Of a stretch of DNA of 64,000 bases, positions 25,101-38,269 are shown one piece after another. Every line of letters starts with the position of its first letter. Position 1 is the stretch's first letter. The position numbers and the translations under genes are program-made. The notes under the pieces are model-generated. The model did no database searches, was not told the origin of the DNA, and was given only the letters and a program-made list of their open reading frames with translations. Source of the stretch: Ulota crispa (Eukaryota; Streptophyta; Bryopsida; Orthotrichales; Orthotrichaceae); assembly GCA_963920765.1 (NCBI GenBank), contig OY987242.1:37906002-37970001 (forward strand), written 5' to 3'.

Positions 25101-28100
25101 AAACGGGGGTGTAGGATCCAAAGACAACCATCATGCATCCTGAAGACAGTTTCAGAATTTTAAACCGTAAATCCTCAAAATGAGAATAGATACTTGGGCA
25201 CCAAAAGTATATAAGAGGTGATATCCGAAACCGAGTTTATCAATTGCAATGACTGACCTTTACAGGAACAATGGCAAGGTAAAGAATTATTGCGTCCCAA
25301 GCGCCAAGGTAGAGCTCCCCTGCTATGACTGGACTAGACTTAGAAGCATCCTGTAGCCACATGAAAAAAGAAATGATTGAAACTCAACAAATTTAGTATT
25401 GCTCTACTCTTAATTGACACACGCGAACGACTAAATTAGTTGCAGTTGTTACCAGCACAGCAACGGGCCTCTTCCGGACTCGTGTGGATCGATTTCATAC
25501 ACGGAAAAGAACCAGAAATACTAATGTACAACGCATAACAACGAAACAAATGACTGCTTACAAGTCAAAGCAGATGGACTGTTAAGAGCACGCTCCTAGA
25601 CATAGATGCCATGAAATTCATTCTGCTTTACAGATAGTAAGTAATCAAAAAATCACTCACTTGAAATTAGCCCCCAAGTGCCCAAATGACTAAAACTGCC
25701 CACTTCCGTATTTTAGGAGTTAAAATAGATCATTTACGAAGCTTCAAAGCAGGTAACGAGTTGTGCCAGTAGAAAGAAAAAAATCATACCTACATTTCCG
25801 AACAATAAAAATATATTTCGAAAATTACTATCATTGACCATTGGGCTTCCAAAGGGAACTTTCTATTTATAACCTGGATACTTGGGGTTTAATGAACCAA
25901 AATAGGAAAGCACATGTGAGGATCAGAGGAAGTTGAACCTGCAGTGTTTGATGTACTATCTCTAGGAGCTGCTTCACCGTAAGGGTTATAGAACATGCTT
26001 CAGTCTGCAGCAATGATAGATTGTCGTTGCCATCCACAACCTGCACAATATTATCTTCTTGATTGGCCTAAAAAACAGAGAAATCGTTGATTAGAAGAAT
26101 GTGTTTCAACAAAATCTCACAAATTTCTGACGTGCACTGCTGAAGCTAGTATCCGACAAATGAATCTACAGATCTAGCAGTACGTGCATAAAGATGAGAT
26201 TTATTTGAACGAAAATCAATAATCAGAGATTGACTAAAATTTTAGTGGCCAGTGAAGTGCTCCAATTGCAATAGAAATATCATGAAATAACACGGGCCTC
26301 CCTATAACTTTATAGCTTCTGAAAGGACAAGCATATACCTTACACATTAAACCCGCAAAGAAGGACACAATAATAGAGAAGACATACATACCACATGAGA
26401 TTTGTAATCAGATTTTATGAGCAAATCACGTGCTTTTGCCATGACAGACTTCCTCTTTTTAACAGCAAAATAAAATTCCACGTCAGATGAGAAGCTGCGA
26501 AGCTTATCCCCACGAGATTCGTCCCAATCTGGAATCAGGCCAAGTATACCCAAGGATGTCTCAAACTCAGCAGTTGCCTGTGCTAGCTCCTGAAAGCTGG
26601 CTAGCTCTGAAATATCAATAGGGACGGCCTACAGAAGCAACCAGTACAAACCTTAATATGTCATCTGTTTCGGAAAAATCTCATATTTTTGAAATGGTAG
26701 GCTAGACCTCTAAGATGAAGGAAAATACCAAAGAGACTTCGATAGATCATGGCAAGGAAAAAGAACAAAGTAGGAGATCAGAACAGCTAGATTGCTGGGT
26801 ATTTAAGGAAGCACACTCTTGCGATAAAGCATATTCTGAAATAAGAAACAGAACAGTGAGAAATAAACGAGAAAGTAAAGTCGATGAAAGCGAAACATAC
26901 GATCGAAAATCCCTAGTAAACCGAATTGTGGCCACAAAACATAGTAAGTACCTTGCTAAGGTAATTTGCAGTAATAGACTCTGTCAATTGAGGCCAAATA
27001 ACACGGCCAAGGAGCGACATCCATTCATTGTTATCGACCAGCAAGTTTAACCTAAGAAATTTGAACACTTGAAGCAGCTTCGCAAACATCTCCACGTGTC
27101 CCGTCACATCTCTCTGAAAAGGCTGTGCTCATGTGTTAGCCATATCAGCACACAATATCGCAAGTGTCAAGACCAAGGATTCATGTTTTACAAAGATCAA
27201 TTGATTGATACTGTTGTGAAAATATGATTGAGATAAGACCAAATTGCATATCACCTGAATCAATGAAGAGTATTAAATGTGCTCAAAGTGGTCAAATTCA
27301 AGACTGAGATTCTAAACAACCTTCACTACCCATGGCTTGGTAGCAGAAAGCGAATCTAGGAACTCAATAGTGTCAGAGAGCGTACGCCACTCGATCACAT
27401 GAAAATTGATGGCAAGACGTTCATTACCTTGCTCGTACTTGAATTCCAGCTGATAACCGCTTTCCCTTGTTGATCCAATTCTTTGAGATATATTGCAAAT
27501 CCAGGATCTTGAACTATAGGATCAATTATTTGCTTGAAGAGTAGGTCTGCTGTTTTAGCAAGCCTGGTGTCCAGGACTCCAATATTCTGCTCCCAAATAA
27601 ATTAAGAGTCAGCAAAGAGATCATCCTTTAGTGTACCAGGTGGGAATATTCATGAGGCCGCCTGAGTGTTGGGTTGAAAAATTTAGGTGCTTCTACGTTA
27701 GAAATTGTTTCAACTAAGAGTCACACAAGGAGACATTTCAAACACGGAGGAAAACTCTCAACTTTATTCTCTGAGAATTCTCTCCATAGTGGACAACATT
27801 CGGTTAAAAATACATTCCTTTGTTTAACATTTTTCAGCAATGCATCCCCACCGTTCAGCAAAAATTATAGAATAATTCCAAATTAATTGAAGATGACTAC
27901 TAATCCAAAAGATTGTTCTTTGACTTGCCAGTGAATTCTAACTCAATCCAAACTCAACCCAGCCCCACACAACCCTTCGTGCAGCTCCATACCAGCATAG
28001 TTTATTCTTCACTTCAAAACATCAGACAGAAAGAGGACTTTAGAAATGCTTTTCTACACATGGAGCAATTGATTACAACAATAATAAGACCACTACATAC

Positions 28101-29295
28101 GTCCAAGCCGAATAAGAGATTCAATGTCAGAATGCCTTGAAGTGGTAGCGCCAGAGGAAGGTAATGAAGGTATATGCATACATGCATGGCAGAAAGAATA
28201 GTGCTTAATTGCACTTCATCGTCCACCCCTGCATTTATGACGCTGCAAGAGACACGGGAACAGATGCAAATCTCACAGTCGTATACGTTTGTTACAACAG
28301 CTTTGGCAAACATCTTCTCCAGGGAATTCCCAAGCTGCACATAACACGGAGCAGGAAAGTTCAAGGTAGAGGTACTCAATTGTGACTACCAGAATGCGAC
28401 ACTCTAAATTCTTGCAATATGAGTACAAATTAGTCTTGAAGATACACGCCACCTCAACATCAAAACTCGTGTTGGAATTAAGTCATCTACCGGTGTAAGT
28501 TAACCTTTACAGCTTTGGGAGATAGTATCCAAATAAAACATTCTTTGATGCCTTAGAATCCTCTCTGATTTGCCAACAAGAATATGTAAAAATTTGATCA
28601 TTACATGTCATTTACTAATTTAGCATCATTGGCAGATTACATTTATCCAAAGTAACACATCGACACACCGCCACTCAATCGAAAGGGAAACTCTGATTTC
28701 ATACCTTAACATAACAACCCGCCCACCCGTCCTCCAAAAGACGAAACGCCTGCACATTCTCCCCCTTCCTCTCGTCGTCATCCCTGTCTCCAGTCCACTC
28801 CACAGGAAGCTCCATCCGTTCCCGAATCTCGCATAATTTCGTCCCCGACTCAACAAACCGTCCTTCAAAAAACGCCCGCTCCGCCGATTTCAAACCCTCG
28901 CGCACGCTCGCAATAAATTCCAAGGCAACAAGATACTCCCGCTTCTCCGCCTGCTCATTCCGCAACTGCTCCGCCGTGACTGCCAATTTGCAAATCTCGC
29001 TGTCGAAAGGGATCTCTCCATCGAGAGCGTCCAAGACCTTGTTCACGTCATGTGCAAGAGTCTCGACTCCTCCGGTGGCGACGTGTGCGTCGTTGACAAT
29101 GGTGTGAAATTGATCGTGATGAGAGGCGAGAATACGGCGGAGTTGAACTTTGAGCTGGTCCGATTTGGAGTGGAGATTCTCCGAGAGGATGCGAAGGTCG
29201 GAAGCGGAGAGAGGAGCGGAGGCTTCGGGCAGCGATCCGAGCGAAGTGGTTGTGAAATGTCGCAGGTCGAAACCTGCAGGGGATATTTCCACCAT
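22192..29295 (-). CDS. ZW10: ZW10 homologue, ER-Golgi tethering complex subunit (14 exons)
   Basis: Coding exons on the minus strand, 5' to 3': 28705-29295, 28182-28334, 27428-27586, 26952-27113, 26392-26628, 25939-26040, 25258-25350, 24973-25068, 24583-24711, 24368-24445, 23996-24154, 23349-23478, 22560-22642, 22192-22278. They join without a frame conflict into 752 residues, about the length of Arabidopsis ZW10 as I recall it. Matches to plant ZW10 include PLSASDLRILSENL near the start, LGRVIWPQLTES, VEFYFAVKKRKSVMAKARDLL, CHNDCF, LAPLFQKLGHEILEKQ, DLLDMSLRPITQSWENGDL and VKAIFSDTPLRVECL at the end. All introns are phase 0 with GT-AG ends except intron 12 (phase 1, GC-AG). The start is the first ATG of the exon-1 frame and has G at -3 and +4. 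From family knowledge, ZW10 works with RINT1/MAG2 and NAG/Sec39-type partners (NRZ/Dsl1 complex) in Golgi-to-ER vesicle tethering; in animals it is also a kinetochore protein. It appears intact. The 3' end of exon 3 is the least certain boundary. Confidence 0.93.
23347..23348 (-). promoter_or_regulatory. GC splice donor of ZW10 intron 12
   Basis: Exon 12 ends ...TTGACAG and the intron begins GCAAGT on the minus strand, the consensus of the minor GC-AG intron class (AG|GCAAGT). The acceptor is TTTGCAG before exon 13 at 22642. Only this pairing keeps the frame and gives RLTDLLDMS, matching the KLAELLDMP-like block of plant ZW10. It is also the only phase-1 intron of the gene. Confidence 0.85.
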
Positions 29296-29658
29296 CGCGA
29301 ATGTAAGTTACACTAAGACCGGCTCGGCGACGTTGTGCAGCAGCATCTGCGATTCATGTTTGCTGCGTAGCGAGTGGGTCTCTGCGAAATCATTCGGCAT
29401 TCATCGAAAAGCAAAAGTCTAAATCTGTCAAAACCCCTGATATGACATAAACTTATTTCCTTGCCAGAACGCACGCTCGTGTGCACACCAGTCCTCCGAC
29501 GATTTACCTGTTCAGTTGTGAATTGCCTACGATATAGAAGAGAGAAGGAGAATAGTTGAATGCCTTTTAGGGTTTTTTTAATTTTTAGGATCCTGGACCT
29601 GTTATAGGCGGAGAAGGCGAATAGTTACTAGGAATTGCTAAATTCATCGCATCATGTT
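29296..29658. other. 5' flank of ZW10
   Basis: This stretch should hold the ZW10 5' untranslated region and core promoter (minus-strand transcription). I see no confident TATA box or other element. It ends where the tandem repeat array begins. Confidence 0.5.
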
Positions 29659-31995
29659 AGGATTTTTATAAAGAAAACGAGTCCTGATCCCATTTCGCTA
29701 TCATGAAATGGTCTCATGACTCGTCCATCTATCGTGGTGGTGTGAGATATATCCCCATTTAGCATAGTAGAGGTAAATGTAATGTTTCCATTTAATATAA
29801 TAGAGGTAAATGTGGTGTTTCCATTTAGCATAGGTGGATGAGTTGTCCCATTTAGCACTTTTTAGTAAAAAATTTAAATTTTCCAAAATAAAAGTATTAA
29901 AGTAAATTCAAATAGTTGAATTTAAAATTTTGAAATCAAATTTAAAAACATCCAATGAGGCACTTTAAAATTTAAATAAATTCAAACATGCCCCTCCATT
30001 TATCTCCATGTTTTTCAATTTTGAATTTGAATTTCAAACTAAGAATTATCCAATGGGGCTCATGAATTGAATATGTCTTTTCATGTCAATCTCTACTTCT
30101 TCCAATTTTAAATTTCAGATTTAAGTTTTAAAAATATTCAAAGGGGTGAAATTAAATTGTCTTTTCATCTCCCTCCCCACCCCTTTGTATTCAATTTCAA
30201 ATGCAAACTAAGAGCTTTCCAATAAGGTTCATTGAGAATGTCCTTTCATCTTCCAAATTCAACTCAATGCCCCTTGGCCCTCGGCCAATCACTAATTATC
30301 AAAGTGACGGACACACAAACACACAAACACAAAATACACTATGGAGAGTGGGCATTTATTTATAAGGATATACGAGTCTTGATCCCATTTCGCGGTAGTG
30401 AAACGGTCTCATGACTTGTCTCTCATGGTGGTGTGGGATTCAAGTTGGGGGATTTTGAAAACAAAAAAGAGGATGATTTACTTAAAGTAGGGGGTAGCCC
30501 CATTTAGCATTGCAGAGGTAAATGTGATGTTCCCATTTAGCATAGGTTGATGACAGAGGTAAATGTGATGTTTCCATTTAGCAAAGGTGTAGATGAATTG
30601 GCAACCCCATTTAGCATTTTTTTGTAGAAATTCAACTTGAAATTTTTAGTAGAAATTTTGTTTCAAGAAAAAGATTGGTGTTAAATAAATTTAAATAATT
30701 CTAATATAATGTTTTTTGTAGGAATTCAATTGGAAACTTTTTAGTAGAAATTTCATTTAAACAAACCATTGGTATCAAATCAATTTAAGAAGCCGAATTT
30801 TTTTTAAACAATTTAAAAATATCCAATGATGCACTTTTAATTTTAAATAAATAAAATTGAAATAAAAATAAATAATAAAATCTCCAATATTAGCTAGGGA
30901 GAGGGAGAAAATCTAACATAAAGGAGGGGGGAGGGGGTTGGCTCCATTTAGCATAGCTAAATTGGTTTGAAGAATATTGAATTTCAATTTCAAAATTCAT
31001 AAAATCTCCAATGTGTTGCAGTCCATTTCTTAAATTCAAATCAATTTGCTTCTTCATCTCTCCCTCCCCACCCCTTGGTAGGTGGAAAAAGTTCCACTAA
31101 AGCATGCCCTTCCATACCCAACACCCATGCCATTGTCCTTTCACATTGCCCCTTGGCCCTCAGGCAACCACTAATTATCAAACCAACACACAAACACACA
31201 AACACAAAATACACTATGGAAAGTGGGCATTTTTTTATAAGGATAGATGATTTTGATCCCATTTTGCTACCGCAAAATGGTCTCAAGACTTTTCTATTGT
31301 GATATTGTGGATTTCAAGTTGAGAGATTTTGAAAAACAAAAAGGAAGAAAATTTATTAAAGAAGGAGGTAACCCAATTTAGCATAGCAGAGGTAAATGTG
31401 ATGTTTCCATTTAGCATAAGTAGATGAATTGGCAACCCCATTTAGCATTTTTTTTGTAGAAATTTAACTTGAAAATTTTAGTAGAAATTTCTTATATTTC
31501 ATTTAAGAAAAATGATTGGTATTAAAGCAATTTAAATAGCTCAATTTAAATAATTCTAGTATAAAATTTCTAATAAATTGAGCAAATTCTGATGATCATT
31601 TGAATTTAAGTTAGTAAAAAGAAATACATGTCATTCATAAAAAGAGCGCGTAAAGAAGTTTAGTTTTTTTTAAACAAATTAAAAATATCCCATGAGTCTT
31701 TTTTAAATTTCAATAAATCAAATTGAAATAGAAAAAGGCTCCCCACCCTCTCAAGAATAATGAATTTCAATTTCAAAATGAGTAAAATCTCTAACATGGT
31801 TCAATCCATTTCTTAAATTCAAATCAATTTGTCTCTTCATCTCTCCCTCCCCACCTTTTGTAGTTGGATTTTAATTCCAAGTTGGAAAAAGATCCAATGA
31901 GTTTCTACAAAGGATGCCCTTCCACACCCAACACCCATGTCATTGTCCTTTCACCTTGCCCCTTGGCCCTTGGCCAATCACTAATTATCAAACTA

Positions 31996-32026
<31 letters not shown>

Positions 32027-32075
32027 CACACAAAATACACTATGGAGAGTGGGCATTTTTTTATAAGGATAGATA
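29659..32075. repeat. Tandem array of three ~0.7-0.9 kb units
   Basis: Three diverged units begin near 29.66, 30.36 and 31.23 kb. Each opens with TTTATAA followed by GATCCCATTT, then a hairpin, then several copies of CCATTTAGCATAG and AGAGGTAAATGTGATGTTT. A long A/T-rich part follows, and the unit closes with CCCTTGGCCCT, CTAATTATCAAA, a CA-rich stretch and CACTATGGAGAGTGGGCAT. The hairpins are at 29690-29711, 30385-30406 and 31259-31280; the last is perfect (CCATTTTGC pairs with GCAAAATGG). No coding frame of note is present. The TATA-like start could suggest LTR-like or TRIM-like origin, but I found no TG/CA termini or primer site. Confidence 0.75.
31996..32032. repeat. (CA)n microsatellite
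   Basis: CA dinucleotide run with single-base interruptions inside the third unit of the tandem array. The equivalent positions in units one and two hold shorter ACACAAAC-type runs, so the microsatellite expanded only in this unit. Confidence 0.9.
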
Positions 32076-32079
32076 AGGA

Positions 32080-33796
32080 TAAATTTCATTCAAATGATGA
32101 TTTAATGGATGGCACAAGTATTTCACTTCTTCATTTTTTCATTTTTTTACTTGGTTTAACCCCAAAATAACCATAAAGGATAGAACATGTCTTTGACCAA
32201 TTTTTGAAGTTATATAAAACCTTACCAAATTACTATTTTTTCTAAATTATATTTTCAAAAAAATCTCTTTGAAGTTTAGTTTTAGCTTCTACAATCTAGT
32301 TTTGCAAATGATTGATTATGATTTTTCTACTCTAGATTTTGTGCACGGGTATCCATTGCAATCTTGACTTTATGTAGTGTTGAGGGTTCTTGGAAATAAG
32401 CCTCAAATACACTAGATCTTTGAAAAAAAATCACAATAGAAATTCATTTAAAAAAATTGTAGAGTAGGTTTTGAGAAGTCATAAATTGATTGGGATTATG
32501 CATGTCAGGCCTTTTAACCCTCATTGCCTATGGGGAAAGTTTGTGTCTTTTGGCATTCCATCACTTCAACTTGAAGTGTTGTAACTTTTGCAATTATTGT
32601 CCAAATTTAGAATTGTCAGTGGCCAAAGTTGCGAATACTAGTCTAGTTTTTATGGTAGAATTTTAAGATCAATCTAAGACATTTTGAGTTTGTGAAAGCC
32701 ATTCAAAGTTTACAAGGTCAATTATTGTTTGCCACACTCCATTGTAATGGCTACAACTTTGGAGGCTTATATATTTTTCATTAGATGTTTTTTTTCAATA
32801 AAATTTGTTGGGTTATATTCTTCTAAAAGTCTAGTAATTGTGGTAAGGTTTTCATGTCTATCCAAGTTATCTTGAATGTTTAGGAATAGCTCAAAGTTCA
32901 AAATCCACATAGTTTTGCATTATAGTGAACTTTGGTGGCTCATAACTTCTTCACAGAAAGTTTTTTTCTATTATTTTATTAGAAAAGTTGCTCATTCTAG
33001 TCTAGTTATTATGGTGAAAATTTCATATCTATCCAAGAAGATATGAGCAAATGATAAGCATTTTAGTAGAGGGAGGTCTAGCCAAAGATGTGATTTTTTT
33101 TCAACTTTTTTCACTGTTTTTTAACATTTCAGAACAATTTTGCAGACAAAACAAGTATGATGATTGATATTTTCTTTGACCAATGTGTTTGTATATTGGT
33201 TTGAATCACTACATATTTTAATTTATTTTCATTTGAGTAGGTTTAGAGATCAAATTTCACCTCCAAATGTGTTTTTAGGAAAATTTCAGCATTTTTTTCA
33301 ACACTAAAACATTATAATATTCCAATCTATATGGTCAAATGACCCCAAATTTGATCCACATCATTTGCAATATGCACACTACAAAATCATATGGTTAAGA
33401 TTTTCATACTCTACTATCAATCAAACTTACAACACTTGAAGAGCAAGGATGCATTTTAACCTCTTTGGACCTTAGGCAATGAGGGGTTAACCTCATATTT
33501 TATTGATGACCAATTTTTTAAATTTGACATGTGCAAGAAGATTGAAAGACTTCAAATCACTTTCATATTTTAACACCCTCATGATCAAACATTATAATCT
33601 TTCAATCCATAAGAGATATTGTTGTGTTTTCTTTTCTCATGTGATCTCTAACTTGTCTAGTTTGATTTTAGATGGTTACAATTTAAAAAATTTATACAAC
33701 TTATCAAAATCTTAACTTTTTGTTCAAATTAGAGCAAATTTATAGAAGCTCAAAAAATATCAAGATCATTTTGGGATTAACATTCAAAACTTTGAG
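32080..33796. repeat. AT-rich DNA with a weak ~180-bp periodicity
   Basis: Phrases such as CTAGT(C/A).AGTT.TTATGGT followed by ATCTATCCAAG or ATCAATCTAAG recur near 32.63, 32.84 and 33.00 kb, giving a spacing of roughly 180 bases. Each phrase is followed in the first two cases by a version of GTTTGTGAAAGCCATTCAAAGTT. Similarity is low and fades after 33.06 kb. The rest, up to the insertion point of element G, shows no gene and no recognisable element. Confidence 0.45.
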
Positions 33797-33801
33797 TATA
33801 T

Positions 33802-34084
33802 TGTTGAAAGGTTGGAATAGAGCATTAAGAGTTTGCTCTAGGCCAAAGGAGATATGCTAGGTGGGATACTTAGCTTTGCACAAAGAACATGTGGTACGAG
33901 GCACCTCATAGAGAGGATCAGTCCATGAGTGTAGTTATCCCATATGGTTTGGTGAAGGGAGAGTGGTTGGGAGAGTATATAGATGAGAGGGTTTGGGAAC
34001 CCACTCATCTCTTCCATTTGTATCTTATACATTTGAATATACCATGTGTGCCTTTGCTCTTTTATTTTCCCTATGTTTTCAATA
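33802..34084 (+). repeat. 5' LTR of element G
   Basis: Canonical termini TGTTGAAAGG and TTTTCAATA. It is followed by GGTTATAGGCCCA, the position where a primer-binding site is expected. The inverted repeat after the TATA-like stretch is weakened in this copy. Confidence 0.9.
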
Positions 34085-37000
34085 GGTTATAGGCCCATTT
34101 TTATGAGTGTGGACGTACATTGTGTTGAGTGGAGATCACATTTGAGGTATATCAGCCCTTGGAATTCGACCTTGTGCTCTTGGAGGACTTCTTTAGCTAC
34201 TCTTTAATGTTAGGGGTGCTTTTATAGTGACATTGCTTCTCATTTGAGCTACTTCAGCACTTGTCTAGCTTGTGGAGCATTTCGAGGACTGCTTGTGCTT
34301 GATTCATGGTTTGGGGTGCATTTGTGGTTAGAGAGGACCTTTGAGGAACTTCACCTCTCTTTGCATGTCTTTTGGAGTCTTTGGAAATCTTGTTTTGCCT
34401 CTTGGAGAGTGGCTGATCCTCATTTACCTTCGTGGAACACCAAATTCAAGTTTGTGGTGGTGTGGACCTTTTTGGAGCTTGTTGAAGGATCTGATCTCTC
34501 ATATTGGAGGAGTTGATCTACTTTGGAGCTCATTTGGAGGTCCATTTGGTGTTGCACAAGCTTTTGGAGGTTTTGAGTTGCTAAGGGTAGTGTTGCACCA
34601 CCAAAGTGCTTGTTTGAAGCACAAGGAGGAGATTTGTGAGTTTGTACTTGCTTTAGTTGGTTTCTACCCTTGCTTGAGGTTGTTTGCTCAAGTGGATGCA
34701 TAGTATTTGCTCAAAGGGGGCTGAAATTGCAAGAAGTGAGTATGAGGGTGAGGTTTCAGTGATAATCTCACATTTTTGGTAGATCTTGTGCTCCTTTGAG
34801 GATTGGGTTGTATACTTCAGCCCCTTGTGTGTCGAGAGAGCTACGGTTTGCTTGGGAGGTGGTTGAGTGGAATACTTCAGCCTCTTTGAATGCATAGAAA
34901 GCTAGAGATTTGCTTGAGAGGTGGTTGGGTTGCATACTTCAGCCCCTTGTCTTAGAGCTAGCTAACATTGAAAGTGGTTGAGTTGCATACTTCAGCCCCT
35001 TGCTATTTTCTTGTGCCATTGAGAGCGTCTTGAGTTGCATACTCTATCCATGGCCACCTATGAGGGTGACACACCCCGTGTTGTGGACAAGTTCAATGGA
35101 GACAACTTCTCCTTGTTCAAGTTCAAGATGGAGATGATCATTGATGAGAATGATTTTTGGGACATCGTAGAAGGCAATGAGATAGCTCCTTCAAATGAGA
35201 GTGACCCCAAGGTCATCTTGGCCTTTAAAAAGCGTGAGAGGACGGCGTTTTGCATCTTGTACACTCACTTGGTAAATACACAAATTCAACACGTCAAATC
35301 TTGCAAGGACGCTGCGGAAGCATGGAGGACTCTATGCGGCATCCACAAGACCAAAGGCTTGGTCAAGGTGTTGTTTTTGAGGCGCAAGTTCTTCACCATC
35401 AAGATGCAAGAGACAGATGACCTCTTGCAACACATCAACAAGGTAAAGACTCTTGCGGACCAACTCGAAGCCCTTGATGTGCCCGTGACGGAAGGAGACA
35501 TTGTCATGACCATTTTGGAGAGCTTGCCATCTTCTTATAAGAACTTCATTATGGCCATGGAGACCAAGGACATCAAGGAGCTCACCCTGACCTACGTGAC
35601 GTTGCGATTGATGCATGAAGTGACATGGAAGAAAGAGCATCAGATTATGGCGACGGAGAATGCGGCGTTGATTGCTCGCCACAAGAGTGGTGGAGACTCA
35701 ACTAAGGTTCAAGGTGAGCCCCTTCTATGCTTCCATTGTGGCAAACCGAGCCATTTTGCTCGTAATTGCTACAAACGCAAGAGTACCAAGGGTGAGAAGG
35801 CCAACAAGACCAAGGCGCATGAGAGTGGTGACGACTATGCATTCATGGCCTCTCATGATGGTCCATTGAGCTTGGGGATGATTGGATCACGGATTTGGGA
35901 GCTACGACCCACATGTCACCCCATAGAGCTCATTTTGACACTTTTGAGCCCATTTTAGCAAGGAAAGTATTCACAAGTGATGAATCGGTGCTCCAAGACC
36001 TTGGGAGGGGTTCCATTCTGGTGGAGACCTTTGTTGAAAGATGCACCAAGCGCATTCGGTTCAAAAATGTGTTGTATGTGCCCAAGTTGCAAAGCAACCT
36101 CCTATTTGGTGAGCAAGATAGTCGAAGGAGGGTTGATTGTGCAATTTGGAGGCCTTGGGTGCATTGTGAGGTTTCCCAACGGAGACATTCGAGCCATAGC
36201 ACCACGTGAGGGCAACTTGTACATTTTGCGGTGCAAGGTTGTGCATGGTGGAGAGAGTGCCCAAGTTGCCAGTTCTACCATGGATGGGCTAGTCTTGTGG
36301 CATCGACGCATGGGGCACTTGAATGTGCAAAGCTTGAAGGCTCTTCCAAGCTTGGTGAGTGGCCTTGACCTTCCCAAATCCCATGGTGATGATTTGCCCA
36401 ATGCTTGTGAAGGTTGCATTGAGGGCAAGCAACAACGGCACTAATTTCCAAAGGATGATGTCACACGTGCCACCAAGGTGTTGGGCATTGTGCATTCAGA
36501 TGTGTGTGGCCCCATGAAGACCACATCATTGGATGGAGCAAGGTACTTCTTGACTTTCATTGACGACTTTTCAAGAAAGGTGTGGATGTAGTTTTTCAAG
36601 GCCAAAAGCGAGTGCTTTGAGCGGTTCAAGGTGTTGAAAGTCTTGCTGGAGAAGAAGACAGAGTGCTCCATCAAAGTATTTTGGTCCGACAACAGCAGAG
36701 AGTACACTTCCAACCAATTCAAAGCATATTTGAAGGCCCAAAGTATTGTGCACCAAACCTCAACTCCACATCTGCAGCAGCAAAATGGAGTGGCCGAGAG
36801 GGCCAATCGCACCATTGTGGAGATGGCTAAGAGCATGATCCTTGGCCAAAAGCTTGGATTGGAAAATTGGGCTGAGGCGGTGAGCAACGCAGTGTATATT
36901 TGCAACGGATGCCCTACTAGTGCGGTGCATGGCAAGACTCCACAAGAGGCGTGGAGTAGGAGGAGGAGGCCTTCGGAGGAACACATCAAGGTGTTTGAAT

Positions 37001-37986
37001 GTGTTGCATATGCCAAGATCCCCGATGCATCAAGGACCAAATTTGATGCAAAGGCCGTAAGGTGTTTCCTTTTGGGATATTGTGAGGGCTCCAAAGCATA
37101 TACATTGATTTGCTTAGAGTCCAAAAAGTTCATCCGATGTTGTGATGTGACCTTCTGTGAGCATGGAGAGTTGCAAGGAGAACTGGAGTTGCGTCCAAGT
37201 GGGAGTAGTGGTGACCTTGTTGTAGACACACCTCCAACGCCTTCGGATGATGATGATGATGATGGACATGATGAGGACCACCCCCTCAAGCATGGAGATG
37301 GTGACATTGTAGAGGATACAAGTGCAAGCCAAGGTGATGACGGCTCCAAGCCCGAAAAGGTCACAAGGAAGAAGAATGCACAAGGCATTGCTCCAACAGC
37401 TGAAGTGGGAGGTACCCAACATGTCGGAGGCGTGCGGCGGTCTGCAAGTGTAAGCAAGCCTTTGGGGAAGTGGTGAAAGAACCATATCTTTCCTCAACCA
37501 TCTTCGAACTCGAATCATGCAAATGTGGCCCTTGTTCATGATCCCACCACACTTGAAGAGGCCTTGAAGTCTCGGGATGCAAGCAAGTGGGAGGCAGCCA
37601 TGGAGGAGGAGTACCACTCTTTCCATGCCAACGGCACTTAGAAGTTGACCACCTTTCCTCCATCTCGCAAGGCCGTGGGATGCAAGTAAGTGTTCAAAAC
37701 CAAGAGAGATGCCACGGGAGAGATTGTGCGTCACAAGGCAAGGCTGGTGGCAAGGGGATTCTCTCAAGTGCAAACAGTGGACTTCAATGAGACTTTTGCT
37801 CCCGTGGCCAAGTTCACCACCATACGGTGCATTGTGGCCTTTAGAGCTTCGTTGGATGTGGAGATGCATCAAGTGAATGTGAAGACGGCCTTCCTCAACG
37901 GCGACTTGCAAGAGGACATCTACATGGAGCAACACAAGGGGTTTGTGCAACGTGGTCATAAGCTCCTAGTTTGCAAACTCACAAAG

Positions 37987-38269
37987 TATTGAAAACATAG
38001 GGAAGATAGAAGAGCAAAGGCACACATGGTATACTCAAATGTATAAGATACAAATGGAAGACATGAGACGGTTCCCAAACCCTCTCATCTATATACTCTC
38101 CCAACCACTCTCCCTTCACCAAACCATATGGGATAACCACTCTCATGGGCTGATCCTCCCTATGAAGTCCCTTCTACCACGTGCTCTCTCTCCAATGCTA
38201 AGTACCCCACCTAGCATATCTTGTTTGGCCGAAAGCAAACTCCTAATGCTCTATTCTAACCTTTCAACA
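37987..38269 (-). repeat. 3' LTR of element F
   Basis: Family LTR in reverse orientation, TATTGAAAAC to TTTCAACA, flanked on the left by the CAAAG target duplication. Confidence 0.92.
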
